DNA of 64,000 bases from Blasia pusilla (lineage: Eukaryota > Marchantiophyta > Marchantiopsida > Blasiales), in the NCBI GenBank assembly GCA_050084515.1, contig CM114275.1, forward strand, positions 4,216,001 to 4,280,000, written 5' to 3'. Shown here piece after piece: positions 37,396 to 48,121 of this stretch (its first letter is position 1; each line of letters starts with the position of its first letter). A model generated the notes under the pieces. The model was not told the DNA's origin. It saw only the letters and a list, made by a program, of their open reading frames with translations, and ran no database searches. Position numbers and translations under genes: made by a program.

Positions 37396-37503
37396 GTTGT
37401 GGTACACTTGTGTTTGTGGATGCTCTCGTCTATGTTATGTATGTATGTGAGTATGGTATGTCAGCGATGTATGTTGTATGACGATGTGGATTCACACGAC
37501 AGC
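37396..37503 (+). repeat. Repeat B2 (right end of the gypsy element)
   Basis: A second copy of B1 placed after A2. It ends CACACGACA followed by GCTCC, while the left end of the element follows GCTC. The GCT after GACA is also found inside the B1/A2 junction, so the apparent 4-bp target duplication is only weak evidence. Confidence 0.85.
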
Positions 37504-37659
37504 TCCTTTTAGTTACATGTGTCATTGTGAAGAGGTAGGGGCTATTGTATCCACACAATAGTGTGTGATAGTTATGATCATTACTCAAGTATAAGTTGAG
37601 CCTGCACTGCCATAGTTAGAGACTCACAGCCTCATAGCTAGAGTTGGTGTCGAGGAACT

Positions 37660-37835
37660 TTCATCTGCGGGTAGAGGTGGAGGTGTGGGTAGAGGTGGAG
37701 GTGAATCGATGTGGGTGAAATCGTGGAGGTGGAGGTGAATCACTGTGGGTGGAACCGTGGAGGTGGAGGTGAAATGAATCGATGGAGGTGAATCGCTGTG
37801 GGTGGAATCGTGGAGTCGGAGGTGTATCTGTTGGA
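37660..37835. repeat. Minisatellite built on GGTGGAGGTGAATC
   Basis: About four to five imperfect copies of a unit containing GTGGAGGTGGAGGTGAATC and a GTGGGTGGAATC-like spacer, with a period of roughly 35-40 bp. It creates low-complexity reading frames on both strands. Confidence 0.7.
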
Positions 37836-38787
37836 CCTCAGGAGGAGGGAAAGTTTGAGTGTACGATTCCGCCCAATCGCACTCCTCTTGCTGCTCTCGC
37901 ACTCCTATGGAATCCAGAAGTAGCCGAATCTTTTGTTTCATGCCGGTGTCTCATATCCTGGATTTTGACGGACAAGTCGCAAGAATGGTGCAAGCCGTTT
38001 ACATGTACAACTCTTGGCCCAAATTTCTTCTCCCACATCTTAGTAAGTGTGCCTGCTCTTATCATACTTTTAAAGTTGAGTATCCTTTTCCTCTCCACTC
38101 CATTTCTTGCCGCGCATGTGAGCGTTTGTCACCGTCTCTCTCCTGTTTCGAGTTAGAGTGGTTGTTCCATCCGATTCAGCCGTGCCTCTTGCCAAAGCCT
38201 CAAATAGAGTGCTTGGAGGCGGCAACGTTCCCACCCGCTCCTCCATATGCAGCACTAATTACTCAACCTTGAACTAGAAACGGAAAACCACAAGCTTTCT
38301 CAGAACAAGGAAGATCACAATATCTAAGGTTCTCCCTCCACTCTTCAAAATTGCTCAAATTCCGTTCATTGTCACTTAAAACCACAGTTTCTGTCAAAGA
38401 AAAGCTTCCGAATACTTGCAATCCCAACTTTTGAACATGTAGTCCTCTCTCTCTCTTGGTGAGATGAATTGATCTCTCAGGAGCAAAATTGTGAACGCAA
38501 GGTTCTTTGGACTATTGAGTTGCACGTCATAGCCGATCTTAGAAAAATGAGCAAGATTTTGAGGGTGCTCTTGGGTTCAACTTGTAACATGCAATCCGGT
38601 CAGTGGAAGGCTAACCAAGAGATGAATTGGTTTAATTCACGCAATCAACTCATAATTAGCGTGAACAAGAATATGAAGCGTTCTGCAAACAACCCTCCTC
38701 ACGGTTTCTAAACGCTTGACAGACATTGGGGCTCATATCGATGGAATGATCGGAGAACGATGTCTATAGCTATGAATTTTCAGCTCT
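37836..38787. other. No gene recognised
   Basis: Frames of 80 to 137 codons occur but show no domain I recognise. The second half may be a decayed upstream part of the GT2 relic that follows, but no motif supports this. Confidence 0.3.
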
Positions 38788-39120
38788 GTGCATTTCTCAC
38801 ATGCTCTGCGGGAGCATCTTAACCAAATAGGCGGATTCCAACCTCAATCGATCACTGAAGACACCACCACCGCTTATGCTCTGGTCAAGGAAGGCTTCAG
38901 ATCAATCTACCTAAGCGAGAAGTTGCAAATCGGACTTATGTTGTGGACATTTGAAGGATACATCAAGCAGCGCACAAGATGGGGCGAAGGAGCAATTAAT
39001 GCAGAAATCCCAAGCCACATGGAAAGTCATGCTCGATAGGAAAAGCAAACTCAACTTTGACCTCAAAGTCCTCTACTTCTGGCACTCATGATATTACTTC
39101 CTCTCCATTGTGAACGTCAT
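38788..39120 (+). pseudogene. Fragment of a GT2 (cellulose-synthase-like) glycosyltransferase
   Basis: One frame has the catalytic C-terminal half of a processive GT2 enzyme: IGGFQPQSITEDTTTAYAL with the TED general-base motif, GFRSIYLSEKLQIGL, and the QRTRW glucan-binding motif followed by GEGAIN. A hydrophobic stretch after the stop at 39037 (YYFLSIVNVILVSTMF) could be the following membrane helix. The motif style (TEDTTTA, QRTRW) is closer to bacterial/fungal-type synthases than to plant CesA or CslA. From memory, mosses have such a GT2 family (arabinoglucan synthase). The upstream DxD region is not found, and the fragment lies beside a retrotransposon, so this is a truncated relic. Confidence 0.6.
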
Positions 39121-41849
39121 ACTTGTCTCAACCATGTTCAGTGCTCTAATCTTCAAAGTCGATTCCGAATCGAATCTGACCTCGAAAGTCGCCAACTCTT
39201 CGCCGGCCTTGCTTGCAACCTCATCCTCTGGCGCCTAGCGTGGATGTCCATGTGGCTAACGGTGCCCCAAGGCATACAGAGCCACAACCGGGATGAATCC
39301 ACCTTCTGGTGGATGACCCCCTTCTTTGTCAAGATGATCATGGATGCTTTCTTCAACTTCAAGTCCACATTCAAGTTCGTGCCCCACCAGCAATATCGAC
39401 TGCAATGCCAACCAAGAAAATACGTCTGCGCTCAAGAAGAAGTTGAGCCAACTCAAGCACGTAAAGTTCCATGTGTGTGACACCACGGTGATCCTTATTG
39501 TGGTTTCTTGTAAAATGTACTTTGCAGTCACCCAGTATGGGATTCGCAATTGCACAAAATGCTTCTATGCAATCGGGCTGTCATTTTTCCTATCCTAGCT
39601 TCTAACAAAATTTTTTTGGTGGGTGCCAAGTCGGATCTTGTCGTAATTATGAGCCAACAATTATCTCTTCTCCAGTCCGGTGCATGCTTTACCATCGTCG
39701 TTACCAACTACTGATTTAGCTAACTTGCTCACTAGCAACTATCCCTCTCTAAATTGTGAGACTACAATTTTGGACCTTACGTTCACCTCCTCTTGCACAC
39801 ATGTATTTCAGTACTCCTGCACCTGAAAGTCTACTCACAACTGATTGGGTCGTCCGAGCGACGGCCCTGTGTGTTTTGGTTGCGCGGTAGCAAGTTTGAT
39901 AGCATGGTTCCAACTCTCTAAGCGACAGGCGAAGAGCCAAGGTGGGAAAATTGGTTGGAGAGGGTCATATTCTTCACTGGTTGGAGAGTGTATTCCTGGA
40001 AGTCCTTTGGATTGAACACAAGAAAGTCCCATGCACGCCAATAATTTACAAACTTTCTTCTGAGGATCACATAGGATCTTATAAATAGAGACTATATCGT
40101 CTACCGGCCATGGTGGACAGTGTGGAACGTTTGTGGGTTGAAGGCCAGAGGATTGGGAAGTCGCATGCTCAAATCTGAGTGCACGCATGTTGGGTGTGAA
40201 ATTGGACGTATGTTATTACTTAAAAATAAATTAAAATTGTATTATAGTGTAAAATTTGATGCCCGTGCATCGCAAGGGCATTCTCACTAGTTTAAGTAAT
40301 AACAACTGGAGTCTACCCAAGTTCAAAAAGGACATGATATGTACTTTTATAAAGGAAAAATACACACTTTAATAGAAACTGGGACGATATTGCGTATTGT
40401 TCAAGAGAGAAAAAGGGAGAAAGCACTACTGCGTTTTACATATATAGAGAGCACAAATTTCTCTAGGCTTATGTATCTATCTTTCAGAAATTGATTTATT
40501 TTCCAGGTGGACAATCTCAACAACAAACATTTTTCTACTTGATAGTTGTTTTTTTTTGGCTTTCGGTCAAGGCACATGTCTTCTCTAATAACTTAGTTTC
40601 ATCTAACTAATATGGAGAAGGATGCAAAGGGAAGGAGGGTTTCCTCCACTTGTGCGGGCACAAGCGCCAACTAGTATATATATATTATTAAGGAGCCATT
40701 GTCTTGTATAAACATCAAATATCTAATTCAAGTTAAATTAGGAGTGATTCAAATTCCATTATTTATGTTGGGATCACTTACCAATAAGATTATTTGAAAT
40801 TCATTTAAGAGGTCACTTACAAGTTAAAAAATGCTTTTGATTATCTTGTGCATGCGATGTGCATCCACCAGTATTTCCTATTACATATTATGAGTGTGTT
40901 ATGCATTTTGGCCGGGAAGATGCCTAGTTTCTATTTTCCTAGGAAAACTTACACTCCACTTTAATAGAATACCCTATTTTTTTACATTGAAAATCTTAGA
41001 CTTATAAACCTTATTCATATTTCCCTTCATACTAGGGTTCAAGGAGTTTTTTTGGGACCCGCTAGATTGTCAAGAATTTCCAATCTCGACAATGTAAACT
41101 GGTTTTTGGTAAATAGAACCCGTTTTCAGATACGATATACAAAGAACCTACGCAAATCCAACTTGTTTTTGGCAGGCAACTTTAAAATGAATCCAAAATA
41201 ATCAATTTTACTTCCGGATCTCCCGAACATGGCTCATTCCAAGTACAGAATGAATATAAACTTTAATAGAAACTTGGATGGAAAACCCATCGGGATACAA
41301 AGGAAGGGGGGGAGGAGGGCATAGAGTGCCAAAAAACCCGCACGCCGAAACCAGCCTCGAAGAGACATAAGGGGGCCTCCCCCCTCTAACAACCAAAATC
41401 ACCAATAGCAGAGACAATATCAACAACACCTATAGAACTATGGCTACTACTAAGTGGGCCTCTAGCATTGGCATCTCCAACCGCTTGAGCCCGCGGCAAA
41501 AGCCCATTTTCCTGGGCACGTTGCAAAACTATGGAGACACGTTACATACAATAAAGTATCGCAATGGCTAAAGAAAACCCATTTCTCGACTAGAATAAGG
41601 AACGAGTCAAACCTCTCCCCCATAACCCCGTATATCTCAATGGCTAGGAAGATAAATCCATATCCGTCATGAGGTCGACTGTAAGAATGGATCTTCGTTA
41701 CTGCCGCAACTACTCTTCATAACAATCTCCCTTGTGCCCGCACCGCCTCCCGAATAGAGTGATGGAGAGTGTGGATCCATCACTCCCGCCAAGTAGAGTG
41801 ATGGTTGGAGGAACCCTCAATTGCGTCCGACTTCTCTTTGAAATCATTT
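39121..41849. other. Intergenic DNA with possible Helitron-like ends
   Basis: No gene recognised. AT-rich from about 40.2 kb. Two places have a small GC hairpin followed within about 10-15 nt by CTAGT (near 40260-40291 and 40650-40676), as at Helitron 3' ends. Short frames at 39.1-39.6 and 39.8-40.2 kb have no recognised domain. Confidence 0.4.
40258..40292 (+). mobile_element. Helitron-like 3' terminus (candidate)
   Basis: GCCCGTGCATCGCAAGGGC forms an imperfect stem and is followed by ATTCTCACTAGTTT, ending in CTAG before T. Plant Helitron 3' ends have a GC-rich hairpin shortly before a CTRR end inserted at A/T. No matching 5' TC end was located, so only the terminus is proposed. Confidence 0.35.
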
Positions 41850-42335
41850 GTTGCGTTGGATTTCTGCATTTAATGCTTTTAAGTCTCAGCCTTTTGGGAT
41901 AAAGTGACGACTTCTGATTGCCTTCCATTGCCTTCCATTGCGTTCAAATCGCCTTTAAGTGACTTGATGTGTTTGATTTCCACATTTGTGTGCTTATTAT
42001 GTCTAAGCGTTGTGGGGGTAGAGTGACGACTTCGCTTTGAAAAATCACTTGTTGCGCTGGATATCTACATTTAATGATAGAGTGGCTGCCCTCCATGGCG
42101 TTCAAATCGCCCCAGAGATACGTGTTGCGTTGGTTTTTCCACATTTATACGCTTATTATGTCAAAGTGTTGAGGGTGGGGGGGGGGGGGGCGGGTGACGG
42201 ACTTGTAGATGTGCTCGACCGTGTCCAAGTTGCTTTTAGGGTACCTATTCGCATTAGATATCCACGTTTATCGGGTCTGAGTGGATTTCTACGTGTATGT
42301 GTTCTTAAGTCTGGGCCTGTTACAGTACAGTGACG
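41850..42335. repeat. Degenerate tandem repeat
   Basis: Blocks related to GTTGCGTTGGATTTCTGCAT followed by TTAAT or TTATAC and then TTATTATGTCTAAGCGTTG recur at about 41852, 41963, 42051 and 42125. GCGTTCAAATCGCC appears at about 41941 and 42101, which suggests a ~160-bp higher-order unit. A run of about 14 G follows near 42178-42190. Confidence 0.55.
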
Positions 42336-44382
42336 GATTGTGATGGGGCTCCGTTTTGGCGATTGAGAAAGGGACTCGTTGTTGCCGTGAAGAGGCGTAG
42401 TTTCTTTTCTTCTTCGCAAAGAAGTCACGTGATGGCTCTACATGATCAGAGTGCATACCCTCAGTTTGTGGTCAAAGTCGCGGGGACGACACTACTTCTC
42501 TTGCGGAGCGTCCACGTTTGCCGACGTTCCCCTTCTTTCGAAAGATAGCGTCTCCCGGTTAGAAAGAGAGAGCCTGGACTCGGAAAGAGTTCCAAACTCC
42601 TTTCGAGGTCTCCTCTCGCCTCCGATGTTCGGGGAGATGCGGGGAATCTGCGCGTGTCAAGATCGGCATTTTCCCGCTTCGCGTCCTGTCTTCCCAGGGT
42701 ATCTGGCAACCGGAATTGTCGTTGACGGCTGTAGTGTTCGGGTGCCTGTGTAGGAAGGATCCCCGGAACCGTCTCACGCAGAGCTTCGTCCCCAGGTCAG
42801 GTGGTTGCCGGGATCATTCCGTGCATTAGGCTTTCGGCTGTAGTGGGGCTCCGACTGCGAAGAGCCGTTACTAATGGTGCCATCCGGCCGTGCGACTTTT
42901 CACATGCAAAGGTTTCGAGTTCCATTGCAAAGGCGGTCTCTGCTTTCGAGATTCAGATCCCCAATATGTTGGACTTGCCCACGGATCACCTCGGAAACGA
43001 TGCATCAACATGCTAAAATTATGTCATGCTTGGATAAAGCAGGCTGGAGAGGATATGACCTTTTCCATCACAGCAAAGGTTCATTATCACAAGAAACGCG
43101 TCCTAAGGAGCATAGAAAGGGCCACCAAAATTTTCTCAAGACTTCCACCTTCAGTCGGTAGAGACAGGATAATCCCAAACCACAGGGGAAACAAATCTGA
43201 TTTTATCTGAGGAGTTCAGAATTGAGACATTTGAGTGATGAACAATCCGCACAGCCTGAAACATGAACAAATCATCCAAGGGTACAGTTTCTCAAACTTC
43301 ACATCTTTCAATGTTTACAGTCCAGTAGAAAGGGTCATTGCTAGACCAGATGTTGGAGTAGAATGGTAACTGCTCAGGGGTCATTATTTCTAGCGTGTCC
43401 CTGCCCTTTTCATCTAGATTTACAGAAGAATTCCACCCACCTATCATGTGTGTGACTGCCTAGTGATAACACATGTCGGATTGAAGGGATGAGCCCCTGA
43501 CGCGTTTTAAGTGCAGGTCCCTTGATGCCTCATGGGGACTAGTCACTACCCGATTTCTGAGCCACATGCCTTTCTCCATGCATGCCTCGATACCATATGG
43601 GTGCAATTCTAGGAGTAAATTTTCCAATTATACTCTGGATCAGGCTATTACACGGATGCCTCACACTGCAGGAGAAACTTGCTCTATCGTGCTGTGTAGA
43701 GCCAAATGACACCCGACCAAAGCTTCACATAGAAGATCTACTAAGTGAAAATGGAAACCCTCTAGTTAATGAGAAGATTATTTGGTCGCGCTCTTGCATT
43801 TCAGGTACAGATTTCTAGAATACCTGTGCATAAAACGTGATATTATGAGTATTTATTGGTACAATGCTGTGCACTATAATTAAATAGTGAAGAAAATGAG
43901 ACCCGGGCGAATTCAAACTACATTCTCCAACTTTAAATACAGATAAAGCTACTCTCATTCTCTGGATCACTGCTACAGCTTCAATAACTACATGAAAGCT
44001 CCACGTATGGAATTGTGTGCGCACATATAAAACGCACCACCAAAGAGCAGAAATCCAGACATTGAAAATCTCAACATGGGACCAGGTATACGTGATGCAG
44101 GAATCTCCCTTCAAGTCTAGCTCTCCCTTTACTCAATAGTTCATTTTTAAGCTTGTAACCAAAGCGACCACAGAACACCTGGAAAATGTACTCAGTGTCC
44201 ATTGGTAACCCAAAGCCAAGGGATAGACATGTGATCCAGATACTGTGAATAAGAAGAAAACATAATATCTCAGTTTTGGTTAGAAGCTATTAACCAAAAT
44301 CAGACTCTGATGGACCTTACCTGTAATGTATGGTCAAAAAATTGGAGAGTGTGAAACCGTAATGCTCACAGCTTGGAGAAAC
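42336..44382. other. Intergenic region downstream of the bromodomain gene
   Basis: A GC-richer stretch (42.4-42.95 kb) and a basic 106-codon frame on the plus strand (42890-43210) show no recognised domain. The rest probably includes the 3' UTR of the minus-strand bromodomain gene. No RNA gene or repeat was seen. Confidence 0.35.
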
Positions 44383-47300
44383 TCATGGCGATGCCACCTT
44401 ACGACCCCTCTTCGCACCAACTCTCTCCGACGTTGCAAAACCTGCCCTTTTGGATGATACAGGAGGACTACCCAAAGCCATGGCCCTAACTTTCATGTTT
44501 GTCACTGACTGTACATATCGGTGAAGTCTCCAAAGTGTTGCCGGCTCCTAAAAACATGGTACAGACACAATAAGTATGACCACCCATGCTTGTCTATCTG
44601 CTTGAGATAATGTTAATAAGTGCTTGATCTCTGCAAAACAGAAGGAGAAAGATTGAGAAAAAAATTTACCTGTGCATCAATGTCAACCTCAACCTCATCC
44701 GCCGTGGCATTAAACCCTGGATTCTTTTGTGCAATAATCTGAATAACCCTTTGGAGATTGTCAGCTGGCAGCCGTCCCAAGCTATGGCCAAGTTGACGCT
44801 TCTCCTCTATGGACATAATCCTGATAAGAGGGAGATGGATGGTCAGAACCTTTCAAGACTTTAAAGGTATTCAAACAGATGACTCCACAACAGTCCAGCA
44901 ACCCGTCTAATCAGTAATTGATTTGTTGTTCTATGTGGGTCACATAGAACAACAAATCAAGAGTGACACATGCATATTATCTTTCTATGATGACATTCAT
45001 TTGAGGCAGTTACAGTGAATAGCTTTTGGGCATCCAAAAAGTCCAAGCTTCTAGAAATCCAGGGGAGGGGTCACAGACACTTTTTCAAACTGTAAAAGAA
45101 AGATGACCCACCGGCACTTAGGGGTTGCTTTCTGCTTCAGATCTTCGAGTTGCCGATCCAACTCTTCAAGCTGTCACAGGACCAACTGCCATTAAGTAAA
45201 TTCTATTCCCATTCGAGTAATGACCCCATAGCCCACAAGTTCTTTGTCTTGGCCATCAGAAGATTCAACATGCTTCCTGAGTGCCAGGTGCAGATACATC
45301 TTAGAGACACAGAAACTTGCCAGTTCATTTTTTACTACCTGTCTGCTCACTTCTCCAGCAAGTATTTCTGTGGCTGCCTCTTCTGCTGCATGCAGTGCTG
45401 CTGCTTCCTTTGCATTAGCTTCTCGCTCTTCCTGCTTCCTCTTTGTCTCCTGTAATGGTTTTTAAAAACTCACACTAAGTACTAGTGACATTACAAATTA
45501 CAACAAAGATTTAGGATTTCTTTGGGGCCCAACAAGAGACCAGTACTACAAGGTGACAACAGCCCCCACTCGTAAGAAAGAAATTCAGCGTTACTATGCA
45601 GCCTCTCGCAAACGATAATATGTACCTCCTCAAGCAGCTTTGGTTCTAAAACACTCTTCCATTTCTCTTCGAATTTTTCAGACAGTGTCTTCGCCATGAC
45701 ATGCACATCTGTCCCCTCTTGATTGTAAGCCATTGCATTACTGAAGACTAGCCTAACATCTTCACATATTTCCTGGATGTGCTTGTATCCAGTCCCATCC
45801 TTAGCATCCATCCGATCACGAATGGTTCCTAGGTCCATCGGCTTCTTGATTATCTGCCACACATACATGAATAAGATCTATAATTGGTTGGCAGTCTAGG
45901 ATAAAGCCAGGATAATGGTGCCTATCACGTCCTCACCACTTGATAGGTCTGTATCCAGAAGAGAGACAAGTCGATGACAACCACCCATACAGCCAATATT
46001 CATTCAAGCCATCAAAGATAGGTGTACTAAAATACAATGAATGAATATGCAAGACCTGTAGCTTTGCTATCATGATTGGGCCATTTGACCAAAGTATAAC
46101 CCGTTTCTCTAACTCCAGAACAGTTGTTAAGGCACTATCATGACCCTACATACAGTGACAGACACTAAAAAGGCCATAGACCCTAAGAAATTACAGCTTC
46201 ATAGTAACTCTACAAGTGTGGAACGTACATCATAGTAATCAAGTAAACCAAGACCTTGGACGTCCACTGGTTCCATGAAAGGCCACGCCCACTTGTGTTG
46301 AGTAATCTGCAGAGACAGAAGGAAAACTTTTAGGAATCAAAAGACCAAACAGAAACTGTCTAGGACACTGCTTAACCTACAGCAACTCTCTTTACAATCC
46401 CTTGCAGTAGGCATATGGATCATGTAATCAACATTCTCTGTAAAGAAACGGCCAGTTCCTACTCCGAATTAGGGATATGGATTCCTTTATGTAATGACTC
46501 TGAGGAGAGCATTTAGAAAAATGTACCTGCCTAAGAACAGTTCCAAGTTGGCGCATGAGCTCTGTCATCCGCTTTGTTCGGGTAGCTTCGCGACGTGATA
46601 CTTCCAGCTGCTGTTGCTTTTTGTTACTAAGACTCACTTTTTCTCTCTCACGATCTTTTACACTCATAGTAGCCTTCACGCTCAAAGCCTTAGTTTTCCG
46701 CAAAGATGTACGCATCCTGGATACTTCACTAACCTGCCTCTCCATCTGTCCGACAACCAAAAAAGAAGAGATAAGGACCAACAAAATTAACTTCAGTGTA
46801 ACAGTGCCCATCAAGGCACATAGTAAATTGCCGAGTTGATACCGGTAGTTTCTACTTCATATATGCTCCCCTGTCAGTATGAGCACATTTGGATCAAGAA
46901 CCGGTTCTGTCTGTACACTACAATCCTGTGGCTAGAGTGACAATTCTTTCTCGACTTGACTTTGACCTACCAGTTGTCAGGTTCTTTCACAATAAATTCA
47001 TGCCAGCCTTGCAGAGAAGACTCAGACTCATGAAGGTGGCTGACTGTTCAAATCATAATTCTACTAGAGAATACCTTGCTCAATGAGAATTTTGAGAAAG
47101 CATTCCCATGGACCCAGCAGTGGAATTCATTTTAATAAAGGCTTCAGAGAGTCGATAGCTTAACTAATAGTATTAAGGCAACTTTCGGTGTTCATCAGCA
47201 ATCAGTAAAACAACCATTTCAAATATGCTGACGGACGTGCAAGTTCAGAACATCCAACTAAGAGATGTAGATCGTGAAGTGTAGTCCCAATGGAGAATAA

Positions 47301-48121
47301 TGCAGATGCATGATAGAGCATGAGAACTTTCCACATTTTACTGAGTAAAGAGAGTGCTCGATAGCCGCAGGAATAGTTGAGGGCCGTAGACGTGAAAGCA
47401 CGGGCAAGTTTTTCAGGGGACCCATTAAAAACACATCCAAAAACTCCCTTCTTCTGACTTGACTTTCAAGGGCTCACGTGTTGCTTTGACAGCCTCTGAG
47501 ATGTAGGTATTCAAGGACCCAGCTTCCTTGAACTAATATCTTAAAGCCATGGGCAAGCATTGCAAGCCGTGTTGTAGGTTCTCCAAGATATCCATTGCTT
47601 AAAGGTAAACATCTCATGTAGTAGCCAGTGGGGCTCCAATGCTTCGAAACAAGAAAAGTTTTTTTAACTATCATATTTGAAGGACCCCTCGAGTACTTCC
47701 TGGCAGCTTTCCCCAGTGTTCACAAAGGTTGGGTAAAGAGAGCGTTGAACGCAAAATATACAGAGTGCTAAGGGCTCGCATAGGAAGCCATGAAGAAAGA
47801 TCGTACCTCCTCTACTTTGGAAGTAATTTCAAGCACTTGTTGTTTGAGAGTGTTCTTAAGTTCGTCATCAACTGTCTCGTCATCTGCTGCAGTCGCTGGT
47901 TGAGCATCGGACACTCCTTCCTTAACTGAACCAATTCCTACCTCGGAAACCGGAGGTTTACCCACTGCTGGATTTCTGTTCACCATGGCCGCACCTCCTC
48001 CTCTACCCCTGCCCTGCCCTGAAAACCCTACTGCAGCTCCTGCGTCGCCTATTTCTCTCCCTTCACGCGGTTCTCCAACCCCACCTGCAGCGCCACTCCC
48101 AAGCCCTGCTGCAACCTGCAT
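44383..48121 (-). CDS. GTE-type bromodomain and NET protein (GTE1/IMB1-like, 8 exons)
   Basis: A plant BET-family protein: it binds acetylated histone tails in the nucleus and promotes transcription; Arabidopsis GTE1/IMB1 acts in seed germination. Exons on the minus strand: 48121 (or 47986)-47807, 46745-46527, 46306-46229, 45853-45626, 45449-45339, 45170-45112, 44820-44670, 44547-44383. The ATG at 47986 gives 396 aa and the in-frame ATG at 48121 gives 441 aa with a Gly-rich extension; I cannot choose between them. Numbering from 47986, the bromodomain covers about 126-226 (TQHKWAWPFMEPVDVQGLG, KPMDLGTIRDRM, AMAYNQEGTDVHVMAKTL) and keeps the acetyl-lysine Asn in YNQ. The NET domain is at about 295-341 (IEEKRQLGHSLGRLP, DNLQRVIQII). 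A coiled coil precedes the bromodomain and a basic tail ends the protein. Confidence 0.93.
44918..44960. repeat. Perfect 20-bp inverted repeat with 3-nt loop in an intron of the bromodomain gene
   Basis: TTGATTTGTTGTTCTATGTG at 44918-44937 is followed after GGT by its exact reverse complement at 44941-44960, within the intron between exons 6 and 7. It is the same kind of structure as in CTR9 introns 8 and 11. Confidence 0.88.

Larger units (their letters stand above)
27746..37504 (+). mobile_element. Ty3/gypsy retrotransposon carrying a DNMT3-like methyltransferase and a PHD finger
   Basis: A 9.76-kb element with the order terminal repeat A1, possible primer site, long leader, gag with two CCHC knuckles, protease, C5-cytosine methyltransferase, reverse transcriptase, RNase H, integrase with HHCC and DDE-type core, PHD finger, purine tract, then repeats B1, A2 and B2. 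Protease-methyltransferase-RT-RNase H order with RT before integrase defines Ty3/gypsy. From the nucleocapsid (30534) to past RNase H (35261) everything lies in one frame, interrupted only by stop codons (mostly TAG) and one pair of compensating indels, so it was one gag-pol polyprotein. The element is now dead. A1 and A2 have equal length (368 bp) but differ at many positions, so the insertion is not recent. GCTC flanks both ends, but only part of that is informative. Confidence 0.9.

Noticed and set aside
27746-37504. Tyrosine-recombinase (DIRS/Ngaro) retrotransposon
   Set aside because: The repeat layout suggests it, but the element encodes an HHCC/DDE-type integrase after RNase H and gypsy-type protease and RT; no tyrosine recombinase was found.
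37502-37505. GCTC as a firm target-site duplication of the gypsy element
   Set aside because: GCT also follows GACA at the internal B1/A2 junction, so only one base is independent evidence.
37660-37835. CRISPR-like array
   Set aside because: Units are imperfect and contiguous without unique spacers; it is a plant minisatellite.
42890-43210. 106-codon basic plus-strand frame
   Set aside because: No recognisable domain and no support from context; kept only as a note in the intergenic entry.
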